Numbered from the stretch's first letter, positions 52,368-63,204 are shown. The stretch: DNA of 64,000 bases from Megalonaias nervosa (GCA_016617855.1 JAECUM010001794.1:83569-147568); one strand, 5' to 3'. Translations and numbers: made by a program. Notes: generated by a model from the letters alone, not told the origin.

Positions 52368-54559
52368 TGCGCATCTTTTTGTCGGTTTAGAAAACTGAGC
52401 AGTTACTAATTTTATTTCAAACCTGTAAATTGACAGTTGTTGATAATATGGATATTAATTCTTAAAAAGAAAATAGAGAAAAAGAAGAAACAATAAATGG
52501 AGCTTCGGGGATTCAAACTTGGGGTGACAATTTGGCACAATAATGCTTTACTGTTTGGGCTATTGAAGGCTGCATTGTTCAATCTGTATATCATGCAGAT
52601 GACACATTTCTTCCAAGCAGATTTATATAACTGCAGACGATCCTTTGTTGTTTGCCCAGTTAATGCTTTAGTTTTAAAGAATTAATATTGTTACTATAGG
52701 AAGAAAGACCCAGTTAACAAAATTTAATGAAAAAATACACTGGTTGTAACTGTTATTTCCATCTGGAAATTGACAGATTCATTTAAAGATTATATGTATG
52801 GAATTACGCTGTAGTGAGTGAATTAAACGTAGCAAACGGTACCGTGATGGAAATGAAGAAAAAAAACCCCGTTATTTATGTATAAAATAAATAATATATA
52901 TATGCTTATCCTATTATTTACAGCATGCTTTTGCCAAAAATTGGCAACGTAAAAATACAATTCCATTTAATGTTTACTCCACATAGTCTTTGTTTACATA
53001 TAGTTCCAAAGGCCCCTTCAGCGCCTCTTCGAAAAATTATATTCCCAAGGCAATTTAGAAAGAATAAAGAAAGAGAGAAATGAATGGATAACATTGTTTT
53101 TAAAATATCTAAGTAGTTATTATTCATGGAATTTTTTTAATATAATAATGAAGGAAATAATATAGCGCACTCTAGAAATGCGGGTCTAAGTGCACACATG
53201 CAGCGATACGTAGACAGCTACAGTGCAACTGTGAAAACAATGACAGTGATACACAGACAGCAAAATTCAAGAATTGTTTAGTTTTTAGTGATTAGTGCAA
53301 ACGTGATCTCATAAGTTAATATGAGAACCCAAAAAGTGTCATAAAAATTAATCAATCAGTGGAAATACCTTGTTTGAGCAAGCCTGCACTTAGATCTTAT
53401 TTCTAGTTTCAAGTTGCTCAAATGTAGCATTTTCTCTTAAATATCCCATACCAGCCCATGTTCAAAGGTCGTGTTTAGGTATGAAAAAGAAATTGATATG
53501 CATATTTGATGCAGAATAGGGTGATTTATACATTGAATAATACAATAAGACACAGAGTTGTGATATTTAAAAGAATTTTTTTCACCATAAAAACAGGGGC
53601 AGAAAATGGCCCTTATTCAATATAGTCCTTTGTCTTGATTAACCACTAACTCAGATTGTGATTAAAAAAGGGGATTTAAACCGGGACTGAATTTGGTTCT
53701 GATCATTTGTCTGATTAAAATGTTTAAGAGGGGGAGCCACAGACCTCTAGGAGTAGGGGTTTTTCTTAGCAGGTTCAGCCGGGCCTAGGCCCGAGTACTG
53801 TGGTCGGAGACTGGTGCTGCCGAGCCTTCCAAATAATATCCCTGCATCATGTGGGGCAGCCCACAAATGGCTTTTTTGTTCCAGCAAAACATTTGACGTC
53901 TTTAAAGCAGCATCCCTATGGAGGTGAAGAAATTACGTAGAGAGTGCCATGGATACCAACAGCATATGTATTAGTGTATTGGCCATGGCCTCGAACAATC
54001 TCTACAACACTGCTGGAGTTAAATATTCCTCCTTCAACTGACCAAAGGAGGTAACAAAAAACAAAAAAGAGAAAAAAGATTGTCCAAACTTGAGAGGATC
54101 CTAGCCTCCAACCAGCCTGAGGATTTGTGAAACATATCTGGGGAAGTAGGCAGTAAACATCATATATCATTTTATCAACAGTCGAAAGATTTTACTCCAC
54201 TGGCACCTGATCAATAGGGTCACCTGACACAACGTTACCCAGTGAATGGACAATAACTGATCTTTTCACGGAACTCTATTGGTAACTTCTATATGTGAAG
54301 AAGTTAGAACGCACCCCACCACTACACTCAGTGGAAGTGGGCAACTTTCAATCTCCAGTCACCTTTCACAGAGTGATTGAAATGAAGAAGCAGAACCCTT
54401 CTTCCAGGCCCATTTGTTTGGCCACAAACAACAAAAGGAACAACTATCATGAACACACATGCAGTGCATGTTAAATAGGTGTGGTGAGTGTCCCAGGATG
54501 CCTTTTTTATGCCCACATTACCTTTGTCTTCAGCATTCCTGAAGGCTGAAAGAAATAAA

Positions 54560-55650
54560 GATATAGAAAGAGACCCACGGTCCCACCATGCTAGCCATAC
54601 TGAATGTCAGATTGGCACCATTTTCCTTTAGCACTGACCAGGCTCCATAAGTCTTCTGGTGATGCAACATCAAGATTTTCAAGATGGCTGTTTTAGTGGC
54701 TATTCAGGATGTCAGATTGGCACAATCATTTAGTATCAATTAAAGACTTCTCTCCAAATAAACAAATGCTAATATGACTTTCCATCTAAGAGAAAACATG
54801 ACAAGATTTTGAAGATGGCCGCTGCAGCAGTCATAATAGATGTCAGATCAGCACAATTTTCATTTACCACCAACTGGACACCATAAGAATTCTTCAGGTG
54901 AAAATTTCATGTTGACATGACTTTCCATACAGAAGAAGTAGCAATAACAAGATTTTCAAGATGGCTGCTGTGGTTGATGACCATATTGGAAGACAGACTG
55001 GCACCATTCTTATTCAGAACCACCGAGACATCATAAAAAGTCATTTAGTGAAAACCATATGTTGATACAAACATCCATTCTGAGGGAATAGCAATAGCAA
55101 GATTCTGAAGATGGCCACTGTGTTGGTAATATTTGATGTTGGAGTGGCACCATTTTCATCGTACCAATTCTAATGGTAAACACCTCATGTTGATATGACT
55201 TTTTCCATTCAGGTTGAATAGTAATAACAAGATTTTCAAGGTGGCTGCTGTGGAAGAAAAACTGGATGTCTGGGTGGCACCATTTTCATTTAAGGCAAAG
55301 CAGTCAACATAAAAGGTTTTTAGTGAAAACCCCGTGTTGGTGTGATTTCCAGGACGGCTGATGTGGTGGTCATACTGCATGTCCAAGCAGCACCATTTTT
55401 ATATAAGACCAAGTAGACATAAAAAGTCTTTAGGTGAAAACCCATGATGATATTACTTTCCATTCTTAATGAGTAGTAGTAAGATCTTCAAGATGGCTGC
55501 CATGGCACCCATAACGCATGTCAGATAAGCACCATTTTTAATCAGGACCAAGCAGACATCATAAGTCTTTTAGTAAAAACCCAATGTTGAAATGACCATC
55601 CATTCAGGATAGGAGAAATAAAAAAATTTTCAAGGTGGCTGATTTTAAAA
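54560..55650 (+). repeat. Minisatellite, about 115-150 bp period, eight copies
   Basis: Eight diverged monomers carry AAGATTTTCAAGATGGCTGC or a variant near 54672, 54803, 54948, 55098, 55228, 55343, 55481 and 55622. Each is followed by GATGTCAGATTGGCACCATT-like sequence, a CATAAAAAGTC stretch and a TGTTGATATGACTTTCCATT-like sequence. Located 0.6 kb downstream of the ABBA exon, in the 22-kb intron. Confidence 0.9.
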
Positions 55651-56289
55651 AGACAACTAAGTGGATGAAGTGCTGAGCGCCCAAAGTCCAAGAAAAGAAA
55701 TTATTCTAATTCTCAGAAGTACACAGAGGTATCAGACTGGGATCATGTTTTTCATTCTAGACATATAATTAGTAATTGAAGGAGGAAAAATGTCCTTGCA
55801 ATGGGGACCATCACCAGGAAATGCTATAGAATGCAATAATAGCAGATATTGTATTACTGTTACTAAATTATGTTTTAGGTACCTTCTTTTAAACTTATGC
55901 AACACTAGTGATGCACCAGTGTTGTAAGTACAGCTCTTCCTAGGTATAACACAGTATGTGAAGACTAAAACTGCAGATCACATTATAGTGAGAATGACTG
56001 AAAATTTGATTTACGTGCATTTTAAGTAGGGGGGGTAAATAAAACACTAAACAAACATAGAAATGTTAGTCTATGCAAATAAAATATTTTCACTTCATGT
56101 CAAATTAAGTTTCAAAAAGGAATTCAAGATATAAATATTAAGTTTTGTTTTCTTTCAACTCATATTCTCATACATTTCAAGTACAACAGTTTAGTGTTGG
56201 TTAAAGGCTCCATAAAGGTTCGGTGTTTTATACACAGAATCATGTTACAATGAAGGGCATCATAATGATGGATGGCTGCAAAGACTCAC

Positions 56290-56387
56290 GTCATTGGCTG
56301 ATTCTGATTTTCCTCTATGTGAACTTTAAAGGCTGGTTGACCAGCATTGACTGTGTGACTTGGCATGGCTTCTTTCTTCACTGGAAC
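56290..56387 (-). CDS. BUB1B: BUB1/BUBR1 (MadBub) exon with ABBA motif
   Basis: 98-bp exon. The acceptor is CTTGCCAG|GTTCCAG and the donor GTGAGT is close to ideal; phase 0 in, phase 2 out. It encodes 32 full codons, starting VPVKKEAMP and ending FKVHIEENQNQPM plus a split Thr codon. FKVHIE satisfies the ABBA consensus F-x-[ILV]-[FHY]-x-[DE] and sits where human BUBR1 has FTPYVEE followed by QPVMTP. ABBA motifs bind the CDC20 WD40 propeller. The exon lies between KEN2 and the GLEBS exon, as in BUBR1. The upstream intron is about 3.7 kb and the downstream intron about 22 kb. Confidence 0.88.
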
Positions 56388-57254
56388 CTGGCAAGACAGC
56401 AAAAAAACTTGTCATAATACACAATATAATAGCAGACTTGTAAACTAAATGAAAACTGTCAGGACAGGGATTTATGGAGCAGATTTGAGGTGGAGAATGA
56501 CATCTTAAGTATCATCTTTTGAAATGGACCAATTAATGGAAATTCTTCAGTTTATTCCTTTCTTTAGTGGACTTCATGTTTAAACTTTCTCATTGTTCAA
56601 ATTACAATTTTATTAAAAAGTTATCCATTATAATAAACTGAATGCAGAGCAAACCAAACAAGTTTCAAATCAACTTCACAATGGTGGCTGTTGATACCAG
56701 AAATAAAGAATTTTTAACTACCAGATTTGACAGAAAAAAACAGAAAATGATTGAAAATTACTCACTGATTATAGAATGTGCAAAATAGGTTTTATGGATA
56801 TGTTTTTTTGCTAGGCAAATCTGGGATATTCCAAGATAAATCAGGATAGGTGGCAGATCTGTAATAGTCTGAACCAGTTTTAAATCTATGGCAAATCAAA
56901 TATAATCAATACCATGTACTTCATCTACCTGAACAGGGGCCATGTAAATCATACTCATTTCTGTATAAAAAATTAGACCATGCCAACCATATATCTCTTT
57001 GACAACAGAATGCCATGCCAGGCATTTTTTCCCTTGCCAAACACTGAATGTGTATCAAACATATGTGTTGATAACTACACCTTTAAAAAAGTTCAGCTTG
57101 TTTACACTCAAATTGATGATCTCATCATTTTGTTATGATAGTATATCACATGTGATACCATGACTGTGTAACACACCAATGTACATCTTTCAACAGTACA
57201 CAAGTTACTAGTCAATTTCTATCAAATATCTGGTTGTACAGACTATTTCTACTG

Positions 57255-57460
57255 ACCATATATACTCACTTGTAATTCCAGTCAAACTGCAAACAACAAA
57301 AATCCTAATGTGCCATAGCATAATGCGCCTGCACAGCAGAACCCATGTTTTGTTTGTTATACTGATTACTCCAAACAAACTGCACAGTGCACTATGCGCC
57401 GGCAGATCTGGGTCTGTGCAGCTTGCAATAGAACTTGTCTTATAAGTGAGTATATATGGT
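57255..57460. repeat. MITE-like repeat with near-perfect inverted ends
   Basis: Left ACCATATATACTCACTTGTA and the reverse complement of the right end ACCATATATACTCACTTATA differ at one base in 20. The interior contains GGCAGATCTGGGTCTGTGCA. Best-preserved copy of the family also seen at 7397, 19231 and 59590; no clear target duplication. Confidence 0.8.
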
Positions 57461-57576
57461 AAATACTTTCAAGTCTAGAATTCTAGCAATAATATTTGAA
57501 ACATTAGTGGTTTAGTCCTTTTGATTCCATCTTTCTGGCAATGCAAATTCTTTTATTTTGACTAACACTTGAAGAA

Positions 57577-57884
57577 GTGTGTGTGTGTGTGTGTGATTTA
57601 GATTTTTAACGTAGCTTTAACAATTTTGCAGTCATATCGCTACGATGTCTGCAGTGTGACAGTTTATTGTGATGTTTAGCACTGGGGCATCATGCCACAG
57701 ACATGTAGCATGATGTCCCACCCAGTCACATTATCCTGACACCAGGCCAACCAGTCCTAACACTAACCTCTTAATGCTGAGCGCCAAGCGAGGCAGCTAT
57801 TAGTACCATTTTTGAAAGTCTTTGGTATGACTCAGCCGGGGTTCGAACCCGCGACCTCCCACATCCGAGGTGGATGCTCTATCA
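57577..57884 (-). mobile_element. tRNA-derived SINE (second family) with exact target duplication
   Basis: Reverse complement runs from a truncated tRNA-like head (GAGCATCCACCTCGG, B box GGTTCGAACCC) through CCTCGCTTGGCGCTCAGCAT and GGGACATCATGCTACATGTC to a (CA)n tail, seen as (GT)n on the plus strand. An exact 13-bp duplication AACACTTGAAGAA flanks it at 57564-57576 and 57885-57897. The homologous copy at 63205 keeps the full A box, so this one is 5'-truncated. Confidence 0.9.
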
Positions 57885-58546
57885 AACACTTGAAGAAAAC
57901 CAGATCTCTGACTTTATATCTATAGGCATCATTTTTTTCATTAGTGCAAAAATATTACATCTTCACTGGTACTTCAAATTTATGGTTACACCTCTGACAG
58001 AAATGTTACTTATGGCAAAGGCATTGCATGTTGGATATTTAATTTCATAATTTAAGCAACCAAAAAACAAAACAATAAAAAAATTGATTAAACTTACAAA
58101 TGCAGGGCCTCCACTAGGCTTTGCATTTGTCGCTAAATGCGAAAGAATTTTAAAACTGGTGCTACTTTTACTGACTGGCGAAAGTTGCTGGCGACAAAAC
58201 TTTTATAAAGTAAATTTTTAATTTTTCATTGAGCTAAGCGATTCGGGCCACTTAATTTCTGTTTTCACTATATGCAGCAGTCAGTGGATCATGTTGGTAG
58301 AAGATGAATAAGACGTTTTTTGAACATGATTAGTAGGAAATAAGGAATGACCAGGGGATATACTCTACTGTTCAACAGATCAGCAAAATGATTCGGTGTC
58401 ATTTGCACGTGTTGTTAATTTATGTTTATTGCAAACTGTGAGTGTGAGATGTACTTGGGACTGCTTAGCATTTTAAGGATTATTTACTTAGATAACATGT
58501 TCTTGTGGCTTGAACTTACTGCGGAACATAGGATGCCGCTACAAGG

Positions 58547-58783
58547 ATGCCAGTCATTGACTGTAAAGGGCCAGAGTCGCTTATATTAATAAAATATGAA
58601 AAATTTACTTTAAAAAACAAGTCTGTATCAAGCACAAAGAATATGGCTAATCTAACTCTGAAAAACAAGGACTTATATCCAGCTGCATCTGAGGCAGCTA
58701 CCAGGTTACTTGTTGTACCTATTTCTACTGCAGACTGTGAGAGTGGGTTCAGTTGCCAGAATCTGATCAAAACAAAAACTTAA
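58547..58783 (+). mobile_element. hAT transposase C-terminal fragment
   Basis: Plus-strand frame with DLYPAASEAATRLLVVPIST and ADCESGFSCQNLIKTKT, matching the hAT dimerisation motif (P-x-S-T-A-D-C-E-R-G-F-S-x-x-N-x-I-K-T). The usual Arg after CE is Ser here. Ends in a stop; no catalytic domain nearby. Confidence 0.85.
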
Positions 58784-59298
58784 GAAATTGTATGGGTATA
58801 TATACTCTGAACAGTTTAATGAGAATTTGATGGGCCCAGTGTTGAGAATGTTGATTTCAGGAAGGCATTTAAGAAATGGTCTGGGAAAAATTAGGCAGAT
58901 ATTGATGAAGTGTCAGTGACATTGTTCATAAAGACTAAGCAGTATTTTGTATTATCAGTTATAAAGAAACATTCTTATTCATTCTTGCTATTCATACGCT
59001 ATACACTGAACTTCACGTGTACATAATGGTACTGTTATATTTATTAATAATTATTCTTGTGCTTTGAAATGTAATAAAAATATGTAAAAACTGTTTTACT
59101 GTCATGTTTATATAGATTTAAAATAGGGTGAATATAATATTACAGATATGTTTAAGTCCCTGCATCATGGCATAAAATGGTTCCTTTGGCTGAAAAGTGG
59201 CCCCAAATTTTTTAATTTGGCAAATTCCATGGTGCAAAGAAAAATATTTTCAAGGGAGACCCTGAAATGATAATTAACCATCAGGAACTGACACTCTA

Positions 59299-59548
59299 AG
59301 AAGGGGTCCTGAGTAGCCAAGTGGTCTAAGGCGCACTCCTGTACAGATTTCTCACATCTCACCTCTGTCTGCATGGGTTTAAGTCTCAGCTTGGCCAATG
59401 TGGGTCTATGAGAAAACTTGCCAGTAGCTTCCCATGGGTTGGTTGTTCTTCCCAGAAGTTTTCTGAGATTCTTTCTCCACTAAATATCCTGGCCTCCATG
59501 TACAGTTAATCATGTGCGAAGGATGGCATTAAACCCACAAAACAAAAT
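59299..59548 (+). mobile_element. Conserved-core SINE, older copy
   Basis: Head GGTCCTGAGTAGCCAAGTGG with CTAAGGCGCAC and a B-box-like TGGGTTTAAGTC, core CTTGCCAGTAGCTTCCCATG, 3' end GGCATTAAACCCACAAAAC. Same family as 5915-6150 but more diverged; flanking duplications are eroded. Confidence 0.85.
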
Positions 59549-59589
59549 GACTCAAAGAAACACGAAGGAGTGTGCAGAACCATATAAAT

Positions 59590-59790
59590 TTTCATATAAG
59601 ACTGGTCCAACTGCAAACAACAAAGAAACTGATCTGCCGTTGAATAATATGTCCGCAGATTACGGTCTATATTATTTGTTTTAATAATTAGTCCTAGCAA
59701 ACTGCACTGATCCAGATTTGCTGGCACTCTATGTGATGCCACAACTGGATCTGTGCAGTTGGGTCCAATATATATTAAAGTATAAAGTCT
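59590..59790. repeat. MITE-like repeat, decayed copy
   Basis: CAACTGCAAACAACAAAG near the start, CTAGCAAACTGCACTGATCC in the middle and GGATCTGTGCAGTTGG at the end align with 57255-57460. The inverted ends have eroded. Confidence 0.65.
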
Positions 59791-60066
59791 CAGGTTCATT
59801 TCTATGCACTTACTAATAATGAAAATGTTACCACTCACCAATTCAGAACACTTCATGTCACCTCTACATGCAAAAAGATACTAAAATTTTAAATTGTTGG
59901 ACCCATTCATTTAAAAACAGGCATAAAACAAAATCTAAATTAAAAACAAACTAGAATTTAAATTTTTAACCAGGGCTTTATCAAAAACAAAATGCATTTG
60001 TTCACAATTATCTGAACATTGTGCATTAGTTTTAAGTGAAATAATATTACTATCAAACATGTTTAC

Positions 60067-60266
60067 CTTAGCTTTGCTCCATACCCCCGGCTTCATCTCA
60101 TTTTCCTTGTTGGTCTGTGACCGATGTGGGAAATGAGTCCACTCCCCTGTCTGGGGAGGGAGGCTGCTGGGGTCAACATTTTCATTATCACAAAGGATCT
60201 GAAAATTTTGAGCAATCTGTGGTGGCTTCAGCATGTTGGACTGTGGTAATTGTCCCCCTTGTGCGG
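60067..60266 (-). CDS. BUB1B: BUB1/BUBR1 (MadBub) exon with KEN2 box and ABBA-like motif
   Basis: 200-bp exon. The acceptor is a T-rich tract ending ATCAG, the donor is AAG|GTAAAC, with phase 1 in and phase 0 out. It contains FQILCDNENVDP, close to the ABBA-type motif of BUBR1 (human ITVFDENAD). About 30 residues later comes TNKENEMKPGVW, the counterpart of KENELQAGPW around human KEN box 2. In the family, KEN2 and flanking ABBA motifs act as pseudosubstrate contacts with CDC20 in APC/C when the mitotic checkpoint complex inhibits the anaphase-promoting complex. The fourth residue of the ABBA-like motif is Leu instead of an aromatic or His, so this copy may be weak. The KENE..PG.W context is the most diagnostic BUBR1/Mad3 signal in the window. 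Confidence 0.92.
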
Positions 60267-60310
60267 CTGATAAAAAAAATTTGGTATCATAAATTATGTT
60301 TCTCTGAAAA

Positions 60311-60540
60311 TATTTACCAAATCACATTAATGTTAAAATCATAGCCCCTCCTGAATTCGGCCCTCATGGAAAGGTGAAAAAAATGTCTTATCTGCATTCT
60401 ATATAGACTATAAGAAAAAAACATGCAGTGGGGTTGAAATGCCAAATCTGAAATACTTGTTATCATAGTCCCCAGTCAAAGGAGATTATTCCCTACTCCA
60501 ATTAGTTAAATTTTATTATTAATGTGATTGGGTACTGAAT
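60311..60540. mobile_element. MITE-like element with TTTACCAAATCACATTAATG inverted ends
   Basis: 230 bp. Left ATTTACCAAATCACATTAAT and the reverse complement of the right end AGTACCCAATCACATTAATA share the TACCNAATCACATTAAT core; AAAAT follows on both sides. It starts about 45 bp inside the acceptor of the KEN2 exon. Confidence 0.75.
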
Positions 60541-60846
60541 AACACTGTATGCCACAAGCTATTGCTGTGCTTGACATATTCAGAAATGCTGCCAGGATTT
60601 TATTTAAAGAAGGAGCTCCATCATTGTCACCAAAATATGGGTGGAATAGTCAAAAAAAGAGGAGAAAGAGGAAACAGCCATAGTTCAATATTTACCAGAG
60701 CTAAATTTTTTGAGCAAAGAAATGAAAATTGCACTCTACTTTTAAACTGTCTGCATCTTAATTAGGCCTTGTATTATGCCTTTTCTGCATTTAATTTCAA
60801 AATACCACTGAAAGGGGGGTTGACTGGCATGCCATCTATTTTAGTC

Positions 60847-60898
60847 CACCCAACATGTACATCGGACTTGTCCACCCAGCATGTACATCGGACTCGTA
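60847..60898 (+). repeat. 26-bp tandem duplication
   Basis: CACCCAACATGTACATCGGA and CACCCAGCATGTACATCGGA in direct succession. Confidence 0.9.
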
Positions 60899-61674
60899 TT
60901 TAACACCATTTTCGGGCTCAAAATCATTCAATGGTATCTCCATGAACACTTTACAAGCTCCTATTTTCTGAAATATTGCATAACTTTTAAAGTCACTGCA
61001 TCATCACCATCATCAGCCAGTACTTGCCAAATGAAATCGTCATCTGAAGATGCTCCATGCTGGGAATCAGCCATTTTGGGTTTTCTAGGTAGCCCATAGT
61101 TTAAACACAACTGTGCAAGGCTCAAATAATGACAGAATGCTTGTTCCAGGGTCTAATGTGTCAATCAAATTTAGTTTAACGACCATTCATGTCAAGCCAA
61201 AGAACCCAGATGTGCACACAGTTGCTTACCTGAAAAAAGATGTCACGACAAGTGCTAAGATACCTCTACTGCTGTGACTTATTTCGCAACAAGCGCTTTA
61301 AGGGTGGACAGTTAAATAAAATTGTTTACTGCACACAGAACATTTTCATATGCATGACATTAAACTAATTTGCTGGCATTCTCATGCAACACTGCTCTCA
61401 AAGTGTGCAAATTTGTACAAATTTTGCATGATTTGCATGCCCTGACGGCATCTTTGCATATTGTAATATTCCATATATCTCATTTATTTCATGTCTGGTG
61501 AAATGAGATTCAGAACCTTTAACTGAGCAAGGGTTCAATAGGACACAACGTTCTTGCTTGCAACTGCAATATGAAATACCACATTTTACATGACCTGTAA
61601 AAATTTGAACACAAAATATTAATGCAGAATTGTAATATTCACAACACTGCTACTACTGTCTTCATTAAAACAGT

Positions 61675-62058
61675 GATATCCATGTCTCACCATTAACTGC
61701 CACTGCTATCCTCATCAAACCACTGATATCCATGTCTCACCATTAACTGCCACTGTTATCCTCATCAGATCATTGATATCCATGTCCCACCATTAACTGC
61801 CACTGCTATCCTCATCACACCATTGATATCCATGTCTCACCATTAACTGCCACTGCTATTCTCATCAAACCATTGATATCCATGTCTCACCATTAACTGC
61901 CACTGTTATCCTCATCAGATCATTGATATCCATGTGTCAGTGCCACTGCTGTCCTGATTATGATACACATATCTCACTATTAACTGTTACTGCTATTCTC
62001 TTTGCAGTCATATCCTGGTCTTGCCATTAACTACCACTGCCATCCTTATAAGAACAGT
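61675..62058 (+). repeat. 50-bp satellite, about six good copies plus degenerate tail
   Basis: The unit begins GATATCCATGTCTCACCATT and continues AACTGCCACTGCTATCCTCA. GATATC recurs exactly at 61675, 61725, 61775, 61825, 61875 and 61925. Variants alternate (CTGTTATCCTCATCAGATCA in units 2 and 5), suggesting a 150-bp higher-order unit. From 61935 to 62058 the units decay. An isolated related monomer lies near 63810-63880. Confidence 0.95.
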
Positions 62059-62810
62059 GATGCAAGAGATGCCAGCATTTGAGAATATAAAATCTGAGCA
62101 ATACTGATTGGCAGAGGTGCAATGGCACACCAGGGGTGTGTGTCAGAAAATGGTGCAATCTGAAGTATTTGTTTATATTTGGGGATATAAGAGTCCTTAA
62201 TGCAAATGCATGATTTAGAAATTTTATTCTGACTTACCCTCATAAACCTTTGTTTAGTAGCTTAACATAAAAAATTAAAAAAAACAACAACAAAAAATCA
62301 TCTCTCAAAATGCAAGGAAATGTCTACCATTATCATAATATTATAGTAAAAGTCATATAGGTGATGTAGTCATATTTACTCAAATTAAATAAAATTTTAA
62401 TTGCTGTTCTAAAATTTAATACAATAATAGTTTAACCAAAGCCTATACAAACCTGAATGTTAAAGGCTCTGCACCTTACATTTCATCAAAAAACTTCCAG
62501 ATGAAAATTATTGATTGCTATGGACTTTTACAATGGTAGCCAGGTACTAAATTGGGTCAAAAAAAGAGAATATCAGGTCTATCATAACAAATAACAGGGT
62601 AGTACAAATTTGTTTTCAACATATGCTTTTTTCATTGTGACATCACAGCATGTGATATTCAATCCAGTTTGTACCAAAAAGGTCCACATAAGTTAGCATT
62701 GATTTTGCCTTAAGTATTTCTCGTGGTGTGTAAATAATGACCTTCCAAAGGAATATGAATGTACAAGGATCCAAATAAAGTGAATAACTGCTATTTAAAG
62801 GTATGTGCAA

Positions 62811-63100
62811 TCAAATTCTAACAAATGATACCGATGACTGAAACAGACAGTTCCGAATGCCAACATGACCTGGATGACTTTCACTTTTGAGATTTCCAAT
62901 ACAGCTTTGACTCTCTTGAGAAAGTGTAAAGCTCTTGTGATTTGTAGTGTGTCTCTCTAAATCTGTTTGTCCACTGCAAGCAATCATAACGTCAGTATTA
63001 CACCGCGTGCAAACTTCATACTTATCACCAAGTCTAGATTTTGCCAGGAAATATTTTGTGATGAAATTTCTGTTCATGCCTTCTCTTTTTTTCAGTCTGG
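62811..63100 (-). mobile_element. hAT-like N-terminal BED-type zinc-finger fragment
   Basis: Minus-strand frame: ITKYFLAKSRLGDKYEVCTR, then CNTDVMIACSGQTDLERHTT and NH. The C-x2-C...H-x4-H arrangement, after an FL..S..G.KY motif, resembles the N-terminal finger of ZNF862/DUF4371-type hAT proteins. No catalytic part adjoins it, and the exons on either side splice together in phase without it. Confidence 0.7.
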
Positions 63101-63204
63101 CTGAAGATCCAACTCAAGAGATGGCATTTTGAGAAAAATCCAGCAGACGACTACTTTACACAAACAAGTGAACTGAACAAAACAATTCAGGCTGAAAGAC
63201 CTAA

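Larger units (their letters stand above)
47660..53631. mobile_element. 6.0-kb segment bounded by a perfect 36-bp inverted repeat
   Basis: 47660-47695 (AAAGGACTATATTGAATAAG, then GGCCATTTTCTGCCCC) is identical to the reverse complement of 53596-53631. No target duplication is evident outside. The interior has a SWIM zinc-finger frame (50022-50537) and a direct duplication (51787-52367). Identical ends with a decayed interior suggest a DNA transposon or a large inverted duplication; the family is unknown to me. Confidence 0.65.
34243..56289 (-). other. 22-kb intron of MadBub gene, transposon-rich
   Basis: The exons on either side join in phase (AC + T = Thr), so no extra coding exon is required. 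From low to high coordinates it holds an inverted-repeat segment with a deleted LINE (35149-35890), DIRS-like RT/RNase H relics (about 35900-37960), a Tigger-like element (40462-42025), a hAT relic (42360-43260), a second DIRS-like relic (about 46300-47655), a 6.0-kb inverted-repeat segment (47660-53631) and a minisatellite (54560-55650). 43600-46250 shows nothing identifiable. A minus-strand frame at 39326-39117 (EWEGDRKIKLKLDAK) is unassigned. Confidence 0.7.
56388..60066 (-). other. Intron of MadBub gene (3.7 kb)
   Basis: Contains two MITE-like repeats (57255-57460 and 59590-59790), a SINE with an exact duplication (57577-57884), a hAT C-terminal fragment (58547-58783) and an older conserved-core SINE (59299-59548). 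Confidence 0.75.

Noticed and set aside
57830..57885. Possible tRNA gene (GGTTCGAACCC B box)
   Set aside because: It is the head of a SINE with a target duplication; no acceptor stem and no complete A box.
61675..61935. CRISPR-like array
   Set aside because: Tandem 50-bp units with no unique spacers, in a eukaryotic intron; a satellite.
62811..63077. Zinc-finger frame as an exon of the host gene
   Set aside because: The exons at 63927-64000 and 60067-60266 join in phase without it, and its sequence resembles a hAT N-terminus.
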